From NCBI GenBank assembly GCA_028386065.3, contig JAKUCV010007482.1:17800-81799 (forward strand): a DNA stretch of 64,000 nucleotides, given 5' to 3'. The notes under the pieces are model-generated. The model worked only from the letters and a program-made list of their open reading frames with translations. It was not told the DNA's origin and ran no database searches. This document shows, one piece after another, positions 11,965-23,758 of this stretch (position 1 is the stretch's first letter; every line of letters begins with the position of its first letter). Source of the stretch: Turnera subulata. Taxonomy: Eukaryota; Streptophyta; Magnoliopsida; Malpighiales; Passifloraceae. Both the position numbers and the translations under genes were made by a program.

Positions 11965-13232
11965 ATAATAATAAGAGGAAGATGAGTATTTTTTTTCAAA
12001 CAATTAAAGATGAAAAATATAAAAGTAATAATTAAAGAAAAGATGAAAAAAACACTATCTTCCTCCGTCTATTATCTTTTTATTTTTTTCATTTTTTTGA
12101 AAAATATTCATCTTCTCCTCATTATTCTTTAAAGGAGAAAGAAGGGTGTTATTTTTTTCTTTTTTATTTTAAAATATTTTTGTCTTTAATTTTTTTTAAA
12201 AAATAATCTTTTCCTCCTTATTATTTCTCAAAAAATTAAAGAATCATTTTTGAACAACCTTGATGAGGTCATGTGTCGCTCATCAGTACCATTTATTGGC
12301 AAGTAAAATATATTTAACCCCCTACTCAGTCCAAGTTCTCAGATTTGGAGTGAGTTCCCTGTATTTTCCATGGTTTATCAATATTAGCTTAATTTCTTAT
12401 GCTCTACATGTCAAATAAGGGTAAAAAGTTTATTTATAGGCCTTAATGATAAGTGGATTCTCAATGACTAAAAATAATTGAGATAAGCTTTCTATTGGAA
12501 AAATGCAATCATAAGTAGATTAAACCAAACATAATAAGTTCCCCTTAAGATAATATTTGCAATACAAGTACATAGTAATAATGATATGTCATATAAATAA
12601 GCGAATGACTAACTATATATTATGCTTAATACATGTCAGAGGAAGCCATATACATAAAAAAAATATCATTGCAATGAATTTTCATTAACTTGAAGTTTTG
12701 GGTAGACTTAGGAGAAGTTTGAATATAGGTTAATCACCAAAATAATTGACTCCTCTCGGGTTTTAAAATTTGTGTAAGAGCCTTCTACCCAAATTTTGAA
12801 CTCATTACACTTGGTGCTCTCGGGTTGCAACATTTGTGTAAGTGCCTTCTACCCAAATTTTAAATTAATTACAGTTGGTTATTCTCGAGTTATAGAATTT
12901 GTGTAGGTGCCTTTTACCCAATTTTTCATGAATCAATGGGAATTTAGCAATCATCCAACTCCTTTCTCAACTAATTTGAATAAGAATTCTCAAGACCCTT
13001 CCTAATGATGTTTTTCATCATTACTCATGTATGCAATGCATGAATTTAAGATACACAAAATAATCAAATAAGCATCAAAAACATCATTAAATGAATACTA
13101 AAAAGGATACAAAATGGTTCAAGCCAATCAAGGATGAGTATTTTAAAGTTGTCACCATATCTTCAAACACACCTCATCCTTTCTTACCTACAAATATGAA
13201 TCAAGTTTTTTATACCCAATTTGTCTTGGGCC
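11965..13232. other. AT-rich intergenic stretch
   Basis: No gene is seen. About 11970-12250 holds AT-rich segments that match each other in inverted orientation (AGAGGAAGATGAGTATT near 11975 against AATATTCATCTTCTCCTC near 12104), a possible decayed foldback. A 65-bp tandem repeat lies at 12746-12940. Confidence 0.5.
12746..12940 (+). repeat. About 65-bp tandem repeat, 3 diverged copies
   Basis: Units start at 12746, 12811 and 12875. All share CTCGGGTT (CTCGAGTT in the third), an ATTTGTGTAAG block and CCTTCTACCCAAATTTT. They are diverged enough to be old. No protein is implied. Confidence 0.75.
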
Positions 13233-13420
13233 TTAGGGGTTAGTCATACTACTTTTTGGTACCCAAATATACTTAAATATGGCAATATCTTTGTCTAAAC
13301 ATACAAGTGCAAGTACCATGGCCATATTTTTCACAAAAATGACATGTGATATTTTCCTAAGGATGTGAAGAAAAAGATCGGTGTTCTTCAAAGTACTACT
13401 TATTTGGTTTGGGTAAGATA
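13233..13420 (-). pseudogene. Possible gag zinc-knuckle remnant (copia-like)
   Basis: On the minus strand, in a frame other than the longest ORF, the sequence reads a CHFC...GHG...C-like string with a downstream VYLGTKK-like tail, reminiscent of the region around the Gag knuckle of Ty1/copia polyproteins. The resemblance is short, stops interrupt it, and no LTR can be tied to it. Confidence 0.3.
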
Positions 13421-13468
13421 TTTTAATCCAATTGCAACTCAGTTCTGCAACTATTTTTATTGGCATTT

Positions 13469-13841
13469 TGTCATGGACACAGAGAATTGCGTAGCACAAT
13501 CGCCAGTGCGGTCCAAGTCTTCGGCTTGTCAAACTAAAGGATCACATGTGAACACACACAAAAAGAATAAAGTAATAATATGAAAGACAAAATGTGGGAG
13601 AAGATTCGGTATTATTATTAAGCAAACTCTTAACAACAATACACACCCAATAACTCCCCCTCACGCATCTTATTTATATATGTACTGTAAGGCTCTCTCC
13701 TACTTGTCTAACAACATGTCTATTCTTATTGGATCTCTAAGTGGCCAGTTTAAGCCTAATAAAAATAGTTTGACAACCAACACGCACACTATCAAGCCCA
13801 ATTAGAAACCCTGTTTGTCTTGGGCTTCTTAGGTCGTGACA
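13469..13841 (-). repeat. Element C 3' LTR (373 bp, minus strand)
   Basis: Read on the minus strand it begins TGTCACGACCTAAG and ends GTCCATGACA. It is preceded (plus side 13842-13860) by the complement of AGTGGGGGAGAATG, a polypurine tract. A short LTR beside a chromodomain-bearing integrase fits the Reina type of chromovirus. Confidence 0.8.
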
Positions 13842-14342
13842 TTCTCCCCCACTGAATTTTGCGACGCCCTCATCACAACTAGCTCGTGATATGCCTCGAC
13901 CATATCTCGAAACTACCAAAGGTGATCTTCACGCTCCCAACTAGATTCGCGCTGTAGCAACCCTTTCCATCAAACAAAGTACTCCAAATGAGGTGTGTTT
14001 TGACCACACCTAAGAACCTACCTGTGCAATACGGTCTCTTCCACTTGCTTGTCATGCATCACTGTCACAATGATTGGTGCTTGTTTTGACACATTCCTAC
14101 TGTCATCTCCCTTGTCAGCACGAAAGGGCTTCAACAAACTCATATGGAAGACTGGATGAAAAGCAACAGTTTGGGGTAACTCGAGCTTCTAACCAGTGCA
14201 ACCAACCCTCTTCTCCACTCGAAAAGTTCCTTCATACCTATGAACCAAACCCTTATGTAACTTCTAGAAAGTTCTTTATTGGTGCGGTAGCATTTTCACC
14301 ACTACTTTCTCCCCCTCCACGAACCCCAAGTGCCTCCTCTTC
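13842..14342 (-). pseudogene. Element C integrase C-terminus with chromodomain (broken)
   Basis: Minus-strand translation, with stops and frame changes, gives the GPY/F-like region (KGLVHRYEGTF...GYKLELP...HPVFHMSLLKPF) at about 14110-14300 and then a chromodomain (EYFV*WKGL...SSWERED) at about 13890-13960, ending next to the polypurine tract. The upstream side is cut by the LTR of element D. Confidence 0.8.
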
Positions 14343-15177
14343 TGATACAACAACAATCCTAAAACTAAGCTAGAACCGCCTCCAAATCAATAGTTGTCCT
14401 TAACCTAAATTCAATCAATCTGAGATAAATCCTTCACCACTAAATCAACAAGGAATTGGTAACGAAAGGTATAAGTTTAGCAATAGAAACGCTTCACCCC
14501 CAAATCAGCAAGGAATTGGTAACAAAGATTACAATCAATTGCAAGGAATCGAAGTAAACGCCACAAGTAAACTTACTTGATAAGTAGAATCAATCCCGAA
14601 AGTAAAGTCAGCAAGAGCTAATCTTCCTGAATAAAGCTCTCAATTGTTGAGAAGAAAATACCTCTTGTTTTCAATAAGTCATGCGTCAAATTTAACAGCT
14701 AAAAGGAGCTATTTATACTAGCTCTTAAAACCCTAGGTCGGCCACCCATCCCATAGTGGATTGGATTTGCAAAACTCACCTAAACTTGTACTAGACTATA
14801 ACTAAAATAAATAAAATAAGTCCAATTAGTAACTAGCCCAAGTCAGCTCAACTAATAAATAGTAAACCCAAGCTAGCCGACATTAATTAAACAAACAAGT
14901 CCAAGTCAGCTAATTTATAAAATAAAATAAAACACATGTCGACTAAGCCCATAAACAGAATAATCAGCCTAAAGTCGACTCCTCCAATGTGTGCATATAA
15001 GTAGGCTTCTCTTTAAGCTCCTCTCTATGTTTGATCATCTTGTCCTATTGAAGTTCTTGCGAAATCAAAGCTTGTACGAACACTTGAAGTTGAGCTTTCA
15101 ACTTGTTGGCGCGTGACCTTGTAATTGGACCTAATGGCATGGTCAGGTTTCCATTGCTTCCTTGTCGATTTTCATCA
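14343..15177 (-). repeat. Element D 3' LTR (835 bp, minus strand)
   Basis: Minus strand starts TGATGAAAATCG and ends TTGTTGTATCA. On its internal side is the complement of GAGGAGAGAGGGA preceded by GATTCGAAAACGAATC, the usual 3' end of this lineage. It belongs to the same LTR family as element E: both carry ACTTGTGGCGTTTA followed by a CAATTCC/GATTCC block. It interrupts the integrase of element C; TCTTC (14338-14342) is the candidate left target duplication. Confidence 0.78.
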
Positions 15178-16260
15178 TCCCTCTCTCCTCAAATGATTCG
15201 TTTTCGAATCAAGACCTATATTATCAAAGGGAGATAGATCAGAAACACTAAAAGTAACACTAACGCCATACTCGCATGACAAATCCACTTGTACGCATTG
15301 TCATTGATGCGCTCAAATACTTGAAAAGGTCCATTACCTATAGGATCCAACTTAGACTTCCTTTGCTTAGGAGATCTCTCCTTGATAAAGTGCACTAAAC
15401 CTAATCTCCAGGCTCCAATTTCATCACTCAGCGTCCCTGATTGGCTCTATAAGTATACTTCTTGTTCTTTTCCTCAATGTGCTTCCTAGCCTTCTCATGT
15501 ATGGTCTTAACCAACTCGGTCATTTATTGTCCATCTACATTCACAATCTCATTTAAGGGTAAAGGAAACAAATCCAAAGAAATTAATGGATAAAAACCAT
15601 ACATAACTTTAAAAGGCGAATAACCTATAGAAGAATGTATGTTTCTATTATAAGTAAATCCAATCAATGGCAAATAATCTTCCCAAGTTTTCAGATTATT
15701 ACCCACAATAGCACGCAATAAGGTACCAAAGTCCTATTACTACTTGAGTTTGGTCATCACTTTGAGGATTACAAGTAGTAAAAAAATCAACTTACTCCCA
15801 ATTTTTTCCCATAAAACATGCCAAAGTGACTCAAAAACTTAGAATCTCTAGCAGAAAAAATTGTCCTAGGAATGCTATGCAATCTATCCACATCTCTAAA
15901 GAACAAATCAGTAACAAGTGTAGCATCATCAAATTTATGTCATGCAATGAAATGTGTCATCTTACTAAACCTATCAATTATAACAAATATGCTGTCATGT
16001 CCTCTCCTTGTCCTAAGCAATCCTAACAATAAAATCCATAGAAATATCAACCCAATGACTAAATCCATGAGGAGGTTGCACCGTGGACTTGGCTTGCCTA
16101 CATTCTATACAACTAGAGCAAATTCTTTCGATATCCTTTTTCATGTTAGGCCAATAAAAATGCTTCTGCAAAATATCCAATCTTTTAGCAATCCCAAAAT
16201 ATCTCATCAAACAACCATCATGAGACTTCCTAACAAGCAATCCAAAAATTCTATACCAAA
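15178..16260 (-). pseudogene. Element D integrase remnant (minus strand)
   Basis: Minus strand, right to left: HHCC finger with HFYWPNMKKDIERIC..CIECRQAKS and DISMDFI (16240-16013), core segment TYNRNIHSSIGYSPF...YGFYP (15718-15524), then a GDGPFQV/INDNAYK-like tail before the polypurine tract (about 15210-15400). Stops and frame changes separate the pieces. The rest of the element is missing to the right, where a telomere-motif-like tract begins. Confidence 0.8.
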
Positions 16261-16261
16261 A

Positions 16262-16830
16262 ATTTTTAAATCTTAAACTCCTAAATCCTAAAACTCTTAA
16301 TCTTAAATTACTAAACCTAGAATCCTTTAACTTGAAATTCCTAAATCCTAAATATTAAAGCATAAATTCTAAACTCTAAATCTTAAAGCTCTAAATTTTA
16401 AACCTTTAAACCCTAAATCCTAAAATTTTAAACCTTAAACTCTAAAAATCCTAAACTGTTAAAGCTTAATCTCCTAAATCTTAAACCCCTAACCCTGAAA
16501 TCCTAGGATTTATGATTTAGGGATTAGTGCTTTACGGTTTAGGAATTAGAATTTTATGTTTTAAGGTTTAGGATTTTCGATCTTAGATTTAAGAGTATTA
16601 GGATGCAGGGATTGAGGTTTTTAGGTTTTAAAGTTTAAGATTTAAAGGTTTAAGGTTGTAGGTTTAGGATTTATAATTTAGGGATCAAAACCTTCGAGTT
16701 TAGGATTTAGAATTTTGTGTTTTGAAATTTAAAATTTTAGGATATAAAATTTAAGCTTTAGGATTTAAGATTCTTGGGTTTAGGGTGTTAAATTTAGGGT
16801 TCATGGTTAAGGGTTGAAGATTTTTGGTAT
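16262..16830. repeat. Degenerate telomere-motif-like tract with strand switch
   Basis: From about 16262 to 16505 the sequence is dominated by CCTAAA/CTTAAA-type heptamers (CTAAACC, CCTAAATC). From about 16505 to 16830 it changes to TTTAGG/GTTTAGG-type heptamers. The units are imperfect throughout. See the finding for the orientation argument. Confidence 0.65.
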
Positions 16831-17050
16831 AGTAACAAGAAAGTGCCTAAAAGTTTTTAAATTTATATCAATCCCTCGTGTTAAATTATTTAACAAAAAT
16901 CTAATAGTTCAGGAGTTTCTTGTTAAAAAGTAAAAAATTCAAGATACCTCCACTCGTATTTTTTTTAGTCTAGGTTTTTCTAAGTTTAAGATATCTCCAT
17001 TCCAATTTTTTTAGTTCAAGGGTTTTTTTTTGTTTCAAACCAAAAGTTTG

Positions 17051-20000
17051 TGTAACGGCCCGGGTAAAAATTTGGATTTTTACCGGGATTGTTAAAGTCG
17101 TTATACAGTGATTTACCGAATGAATTAATCTTGGGTAGTTAATTCAGGATAAATCGGGTGCCGTTTTTCAAAACCGAGGGTTTTCCCGCGCTCGTAATTT
17201 TTTCGTGGATTTTTCGGACCTAAGTTGGTATTTTTCGGGTCCCGGAATCTTCGAAAAATCACATCGGAAAATAACCAAGGGGGGTATCAGTTATTTTCTG
17301 GTCCGGTCTGGACACGACTGCGTGACTGAGTCACGCAGCCGCCTCTTCCCTGTGCAGCTCGTGATATGTTTTACTGTGCGCTTGTGAGCTTTGCCTGTGA
17401 TGCTCGTGAACCTCCACCATCACCACTACTAACCCATAGCCACCTATCTCTTCTTCCTGCAAAAATCCTGCAACCCATCCTCTGAAAACTTCCCCTCGCT
17501 TCAGTTCTGCAACTCCCTGCCACAACCCAATCATCAAGCCAAACCAGAAATATATAAAAAAAAGAAGAAAATGAAAACACAAAATACAAACACACCAACA
17601 CCACCGAGCCACCCCCCCCCCCCCCCCACACACAACACAACCACCGACCTCACGCACAAGTCGCCACCCTCCCTTCTCCTTCTCCTCCTGCTCCACCGTC
17701 GCGCCGCCGCCAGCCATCACGCAACCGTCATCGTCGCCCAGCCGCCTTGTCTCCCTCCTCACCGCGACGACCAAAGCAGACACCGAGCTGAGACCGTGCC
17801 GCCCTCCTCTCTTCCTCGCGTCGCTGTTCCGTGGAGACCTGACGAGCAGAGCCGCCCGGATCCACCGCCGCCAGCGCCTCGCTGTCCTGTTGCTGCACCC
17901 AGCCACCGCCGTTCCTTCCTCGTCGCTTCCCGCTGCCGACGCCACCGGAAGAAGCCGCTGGAAGCTCAGGTCGTGTCTCTACCAACCTGTGCGACCCGCT
18001 GCCACCAGTGAAGGCGCCATGCCTGTGTCGTCAGACCTGCACCGCGGTCGCCTCGCGTGTGCCGTCGCCGCTCTCATTCCGTTCGTGCCGCCGCCGGAGC
18101 CCACAAGGTGAGCTTAGATGTTGACGACCCGTTTGATGATGGGTGGGTAGGGCCGACCCGCGTGAAGGGAGTTGAGCTTGAAGGTTTGGGTGTTATGGGT
18201 TTGGCTTCGGGCTGGGCTAGGCAACTGGGCCTGTTGCGCGGGCCTGCGCCTGGGCTCCTACCTGGGGTCTGGGTTTGGCCTGTGCAATAGGCTGGGCTTG
18301 TACTGTTCGGCCCAGTCCGTAATAAATTAAAAAAATAAAAATAAAATAAATAAAAAGAGATAATTAAATAAAATCAAGTATATATTCTGGAAAAAAAATA
18401 AATATGGTATATGGTGAAATAAATTGGGAATGAACATGGTATATATTTATATATTGGAAAAAGAATGTACGTCAAGATAAACAATTTCTATAAGAATATT
18501 TTAGAAAAGTATAAAAATTTTATGTATAATTTAGAATATATATATATAAATATATACATATCTTCCTAGAAAAATTATTTTATGATAATTATATTTTTGG
18601 AAATGATAAATATCCTCGTAAAAATATTTTGGAAAGAGTTTTAATTAAAGTATTAAATACCGAAGTAATATTCGGATATACGTACGATATATTATTTTCA
18701 GAAAAAGGTTAAATTATGGTAAAAGATGATAATAAAGGATATGAACCGGGATGGGTTTATTTCGCAGTATTGGCATCATAGCATAGCGATTATGTGCATT
18801 TATGTGAGCATGTTATTTTTCTGTATAGGTTGGGATATCGGACAGTTTTCCGAGGAGCCGGCTTGGGACCGGTCATTGTCTCCGGAATTGAGTAATCGGC
18901 TAAGGTGAGGATGGATAACCCTTGAGATGTGCCCGTAATACTGTGTTTGATTTGTTGTTTGATTGAACTGCTGAGATGTTTATCGATTGTTGTTTGTTTG
19001 CCATAGATGTTGTTGTTGATGATGCTGGTTTGTGATGTTGGATTGTGGGTACTGTGAGTAATCATTGAACTGTTAATTGTGAATAATTGGTGTTATGAAA
19101 TGTTGATGGTTTAGTCTGTGGATTAACCGGTGGTAATGATAAGTTGAATAACTTGAGGGAAATGAATATTGGAAATTGAGATGATATATATATTATTGTT
19201 GGATATTTGATGATACGGATTTGTTGATGCCGGTTTTGTGTGTGATTCTTTGTTATTGTTCTGCTTGATTGAATTGTTGTGTTGATTGTTATTGGTTTAT
19301 TGGAAACTGTGTTGTGATTGACGTTGGTTTATGAGTAATTGATGCTATGAAACTGTTGACGGATTAGTCTGTGGAATAACTTGAGTTAATAGGAAGTTGG
19401 ATAATTGTTTGACTGTTATGGATATTGTGATTGTTGTCGGAGGACTGTGTTGTGATTGGATAATTGGAATAAATTATGAAATGGATAATTGGGAAAAAGA
19501 AAATGGAAAATGGAAATTGATTTGAGATGATGACTTTATTGTCACGTGGCAAGTAGAGGCACGACCGGATGGTTTGAGGCTGTTTTGTGGTGGTCATGAT
19601 CTGGGTTACTTGTGATGGGCATGTTGATGCCGGTTTGATTGGGATGTTGATCCCTGAGATTGTGATTGGGATGTTGCTCCATGAGATTATTATTGGGATG
19701 TTGATCCCTGAGATTATTATTGGGATGTTGATCCTTGAGATTTGATATTGGGATGTTGATCCCGGGTTCTTTTTGATCTGGCACCACAAACAGGTTGATA
19801 GCCTGGTACGACCTTAGCTTATCCATGACGGGGGCCAGAAAGATAAAAGTGGAATAATAATAAAGTCTTTGGTATGCTTGAGACGAGTCTTTGAGTTTGG
19901 TCTGTCTTGTACGGTATTGTCTTTGGTATGGTTGTGACTATTGTCTATATTTCTTCTTTGAAGTATTATAGTTGCATATTGATTGTCTATCCTTCGTCGG

Positions 20001-20358
20001 TGAGCACTTCGGACTCACCCCTCACCTGCGGGCTTTCATCCCGTAGGATGAGTTATTTGTGGTACAGGTTTGATGCATTCCAGACAGATTGCGACGACAT
20101 CCCTTGGACAGGACTCGGATCCATAGTTTGCATCAGTGTCGCATACAGTGTTTTTGTGAGTTGTTAAGTCTTCCGCTGTGCATTATGTTGCTATTGTTGG
20201 GCCATTGGGCCGGTTATGACGTTGTTGATGTTTTTTATTTTGGGCTGTTGAGCCCGAGTTTCTGTTGTGTATACTGTATGTTGGGCTTTATTTGGTCAGG
20301 TCGTTACAGTTCTGGGACGTGTTTACTATGTACGATAAATACGGGTCGGGGCATTTCA
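17051..20358 (+). mobile_element. Solo LTR K (3308 bp, Tekay-type), TSD GTTTG
   Basis: Starts TGTAACGGCCCGGG and ends GGGTCGGGGCATTTCA, as in the element B LTR. The 5-bp repeats GTTTG at 17046-17050 and 20359-20363 flank it exactly. No internal sequence or second LTR is present, so it is a product of LTR-LTR recombination. It shares the GC-rich segment (about 17560-18290, including a 17-C run at 17611-17627), the donor-like AAGGTGAGCT (18105) and the ATGTTGATCCC array (about 19616-19770). Confidence 0.93.
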
Positions 20359-20363
20359 GTTTG

Positions 20364-21631
20364 AGGGGTAAAAAGTAATTAACCCGTTGCAATTTGGTTA
20401 AATTGTATACTTTAATTTGTAAATTTGAGTTGTTTGTGCCCATTCAGAACATAAACTAAAAAAGAACATAAGCTAAACACGAAGGAACCGGGCTTAACCC
20501 TAGCCAATTTTTTTGTCCAAATAACTTATTATTTTATTCCAAATCCAAAGTGAACATGCACTGTACTAGTGGCTTTTTTTTTTTTATAAGAAGAAATTTA
20601 TTACGTGACATTAAAAAAGGAGAAATATATCAGCGATAAACTTATGAGTAGCAGAACCGCAATTAATAATGGTTACTACCGCACGTATTTGTATATAGCG
20701 GCTAGTATAGCTTTCTTAGTAGTCATAGTATTAGTTTATTACCACAACATATTTTCCAAAGGAAGAAGAACCAAAGGAGAGAGACAGAGAGTAGATGATA
20801 AGCATAATAAAGAATTCCATTTTGCAGACAAAAATAAAGTCCATATATACAACAAGCAGCACAGATTTCAGTATCTCGTTTCATCTGTGCCTGGTTTCCT
20901 AAATTCCAATCCCGTTAAAACAAATAACATAAAGAAACCAACCCACAACAAATCCCACAATGATTCCCACTTGAAACTCCTAAAACATCCTCTTCGCATT
21001 TTCTGTCTAGCCACCTCCTCTGTTTGGTTCCTATACGATCAGGTACTTACTGCAAAAACCTCGTGAATGTAAAAAACCCAGAATCAGATTGTGTATTATG
21101 TTCATTTGCAAGCTCACTTTATGCATTTTTCCTGCGATCTATGGTTCATCTTCTGCAATTTTAAATTGAATCGGGTTTAGCAGCAAAGATATGAGAGTTT
21201 CTATCTCAATACTCAAATTCTTGCAGCGTCATTTGATTTGAATGTGTTCCTTTTCTTCCTTTTTGTTGTGTGGAAACGCATAATTTCATTTAATCCGAAC
21301 CCAAATGTGAAAGATTTTGTAATTGGTAATGGCCGTTGAACACACAAATTTTTAGTTTGTCAGCTGCGGGAAAACAAGAGCGCTGTAATTCCCAAATTCT
21401 CTCTGGAGAAGGTGTACAAATCTAATTGCTTTTCGTCCTGGGAATTGGTGATGGTCGGCATTGGATTGGGGTTATTGCGTGCTTTTGTCTTTTGGGGGTT
21501 TTTGTAATGTTCACATAATTTGTGCTTAGTTAAGTGTTTTGGGATTGTAGCATTAGAGAGGTTGACGCACTGTGTGGTATTTGAATGGGTTTTGCAGATA
21601 TCCCCTGAAAGGGTTTGAAGCTTCTGGTTTG
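20364..21631 (+). promoter_or_regulatory. TRB upstream region and 5' UTR with intron
   Basis: A likely leader intron runs from a GTACTT donor at 21043 (after GATCAG) to a TTTTGCAG acceptor at 21597, leaving 34 bases of leader before the ATG at 21632. Upstream is AT-rich with no clear TATA box. A 153-codon ORF (20605-21066) overlaps the leader but looks like a chance frame. The solo LTR ends only about 680 bases upstream of this donor. Confidence 0.5.
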
Positions 21632-23758
21632 ATGGGTGCTCCAAAGCAGAAGTGGACTGCAGAAGAAGAGGCAGCCCTTAAAGCTGGGGTTCGAAAGCAT
21701 GGGATGGGGAAATGGCGTACCATTCTTATGGATCCTGAGTTTAGCTCCACCTTGCGCTTGCGTTCCAATGTTGATCTCAAGGTATATTTCCTGTCAAAGT
21801 ATCTTGCTTTTTTGCTGCATTCTTATATGTTAAAAAGAGTGTTTTAATGCTGGACAGGATAAATGGAGAAATATAAACGTCACTGCAATATGGGGATCTA
21901 GGCAGAAGGCTAAGCTTGCCTTGAAAAGGAATCCTCAAACCCCTAAGCGTGATGATAACTCCAAGGCTCTAAGCACCGTAGTTCATGGAAACGAAGAATC
22001 CCTTGATGCTAAGCCTCTTGCAATTTCTATTGGAACACCAAGGACTATTGGTTATAGAGAACTACTTGCAAGGTTACATTCCCTAAAATCTTGTTGGTTT
22101 GAGTATATTAGTCATGAACACAGTCACCGGTGTCACTGGATTACTTTGTTCCTTTGCAGTTACTTGGATTATCGTTTCTGTCCAACGTAGCCGAGCTTTA
22201 AAGTTTATACTTTGTAGTAGAAATGATTCTGTTTGTGAGAAGCGGACTAGCTGCTTGTATCTCCTGTTTTTCTTTTTAATTAGTTAATAACGTTATGTTT
22301 CCCGAGTCAGTTTATTGCCAATCTTGGTTGCAAGCCATATTGGCCTTGTGACATTTTGTATGATGTGGTCGTCTCAGTCTTTGCCTGAAATTTCCTTATT
22401 GTTTTAACTTCTGTTAAGGTGCATATTTACACATTTAGTTACATAAATAAGATAGTCTGATTGGAGATATAGGAGGTATATGAAATAGGATGTTTTGATG
22501 ATAGCACTTGGTAGTGAAGTAAAGAGATCATGATAACATAGCCGCAAAAACCTTGAGCCTGATGTGTTTTTAAATGCTTTGGACATTGACGGTATGGATG
22601 GATAAGAAGCTTTTTCAAGTTCCTTATACTGGAAATGTTACTTCCTGTCATAAGCCAATAAGGTTAACTACTTCTGTTGAAATTTTATGATTGTAGGTTG
22701 GATAATCTCATATTTGAGGCCATTGCTACCTTGAAGGAACCAAGTGGTTCTGACAAAGCTTCAATTGCTGTGTATATAGAGGTATGTGAAAAATGTGATG
22801 CATTCATTTGTAGAGCGGGAAGTTATATGATTGCTTAAAGGAATACTGAAAGTAACCGAAACTGCAGGATAGTTGCTCATAGTCCTCAAATATCTTGAGA
22901 GTTCAAGATTTTCTCATCAATTTCTTTATTAAGTAGGTCTCTTCTTTATCTGGAGTTTGTCTCCCTTATCTATGTTGCAAACCAAAGATGTTGTTTCTCC
23001 AATGTTAAGATCACATCTCTAGAATAGCATTACTTTTCCAGATTTTTGTTTGCTCAATTTTCTGATTCACCTGTTATAAAATCAGGCCAAACATGCCAAT
23101 AAATGCATGCTTTATACAACCCACACAAATGTATGTTGTCATTATGATTGTGTTAAAAGTGACTTTACATTACAGTTTCAAACATTGTAGGAGAAACACC
23201 CGGCACCCCCAAACCTCAGAAAGCTATTGGCTGGAAAGCTAAAGCTTTTGACCTCGAATGGAAAACTGATCAAGGTAATCTCTCTGCCAAGTGGTACAAC
23301 ACAGGGACATGTATTGCTTGTATCTGAGCTTATATAGCGTCCAATTGCTTGAAGAGGAGGTGCAGCTCTATCATATTGAGTCTGACATCAATTTTTATCA
23401 ATATTTGTTGAAGGTAAAGCATAGGTATAGGATTGCGCCTACTGCCATTGCTTCTGAAGGAAGAAAACATGGTGTTCCAGAGGGAAAGCAAAAGGATTCT
23501 TCGAAATCAGAGAAGAATAACAGCAAACTTCTCACAAAATCCCAGGTTGAGCAAGAGCTGTCAAAGATTAGGGGCATGACTGCAGCGGAAGCTGCTGCAG
23601 CTGCTGCAAAGGCAGTGGCAGAGGCTGAAGCTGCAATGGCAGAGGCTGAAGCGGCAGCAAGAGAGGCAGAGGCTGCAGAAGCTGAAGCTGAAGCTGCCCA
23701 AGTTTTTGCCAAAGCAGCGATGAAGGCTTTCAAATACCGTGGATGTCGTACCTGGTAA
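21632..23758 (+). CDS. TRB: Telomere-repeat-binding factor (single Myb-histone type, TRB)
   Basis: Five coding exons: 21632-21781, 21858-22072, 22697-22781, 23191-23274 and 23414-23758, all GT-AG, giving 292 aa with no internal stop. Residues about 5-60 form a Myb domain (KWTAEEE...GMGKWRTIL) ending in the telobox-type signature VDLKDKWRN across the first junction. Residues about 115-190 form a histone H1/H5-like globular domain ([16 protein letters not shown]..., [13 protein letters not shown] end). The last exon encodes an Ala/Glu-rich coiled coil. Length matches the family (about 300 aa). Known members bind TTAGGG-type telomeric and telo-box DNA in the nucleus and recruit Polycomb and telomerase partners. 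The second codon of exon 1 context (MGAPKQKW) is the standard family start. Assignment to the TRB2 branch rests on neighbourhood. Confidence 0.93.

Noticed and set aside
17331..18290. 204-aa minus and 146-aa plus ORFs in LTR K
   Set aside because: Same composition effect as in LTR B; they span a 17-base C run and lack any domain.
17046..20363. K as a full-length element with hidden coding region
   Set aside because: The whole interval aligns in layout with a single LTR, with the TSD at its two ends; no pol motif on either strand.
20605..21066. 153-codon ORF with a hydrophobic segment upstream of TRB
   Set aside because: It overlaps the TRB leader exon and donor site, has ordinary AT-rich composition and no recognisable domain. 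Most likely a chance frame in the promoter and 5' UTR.
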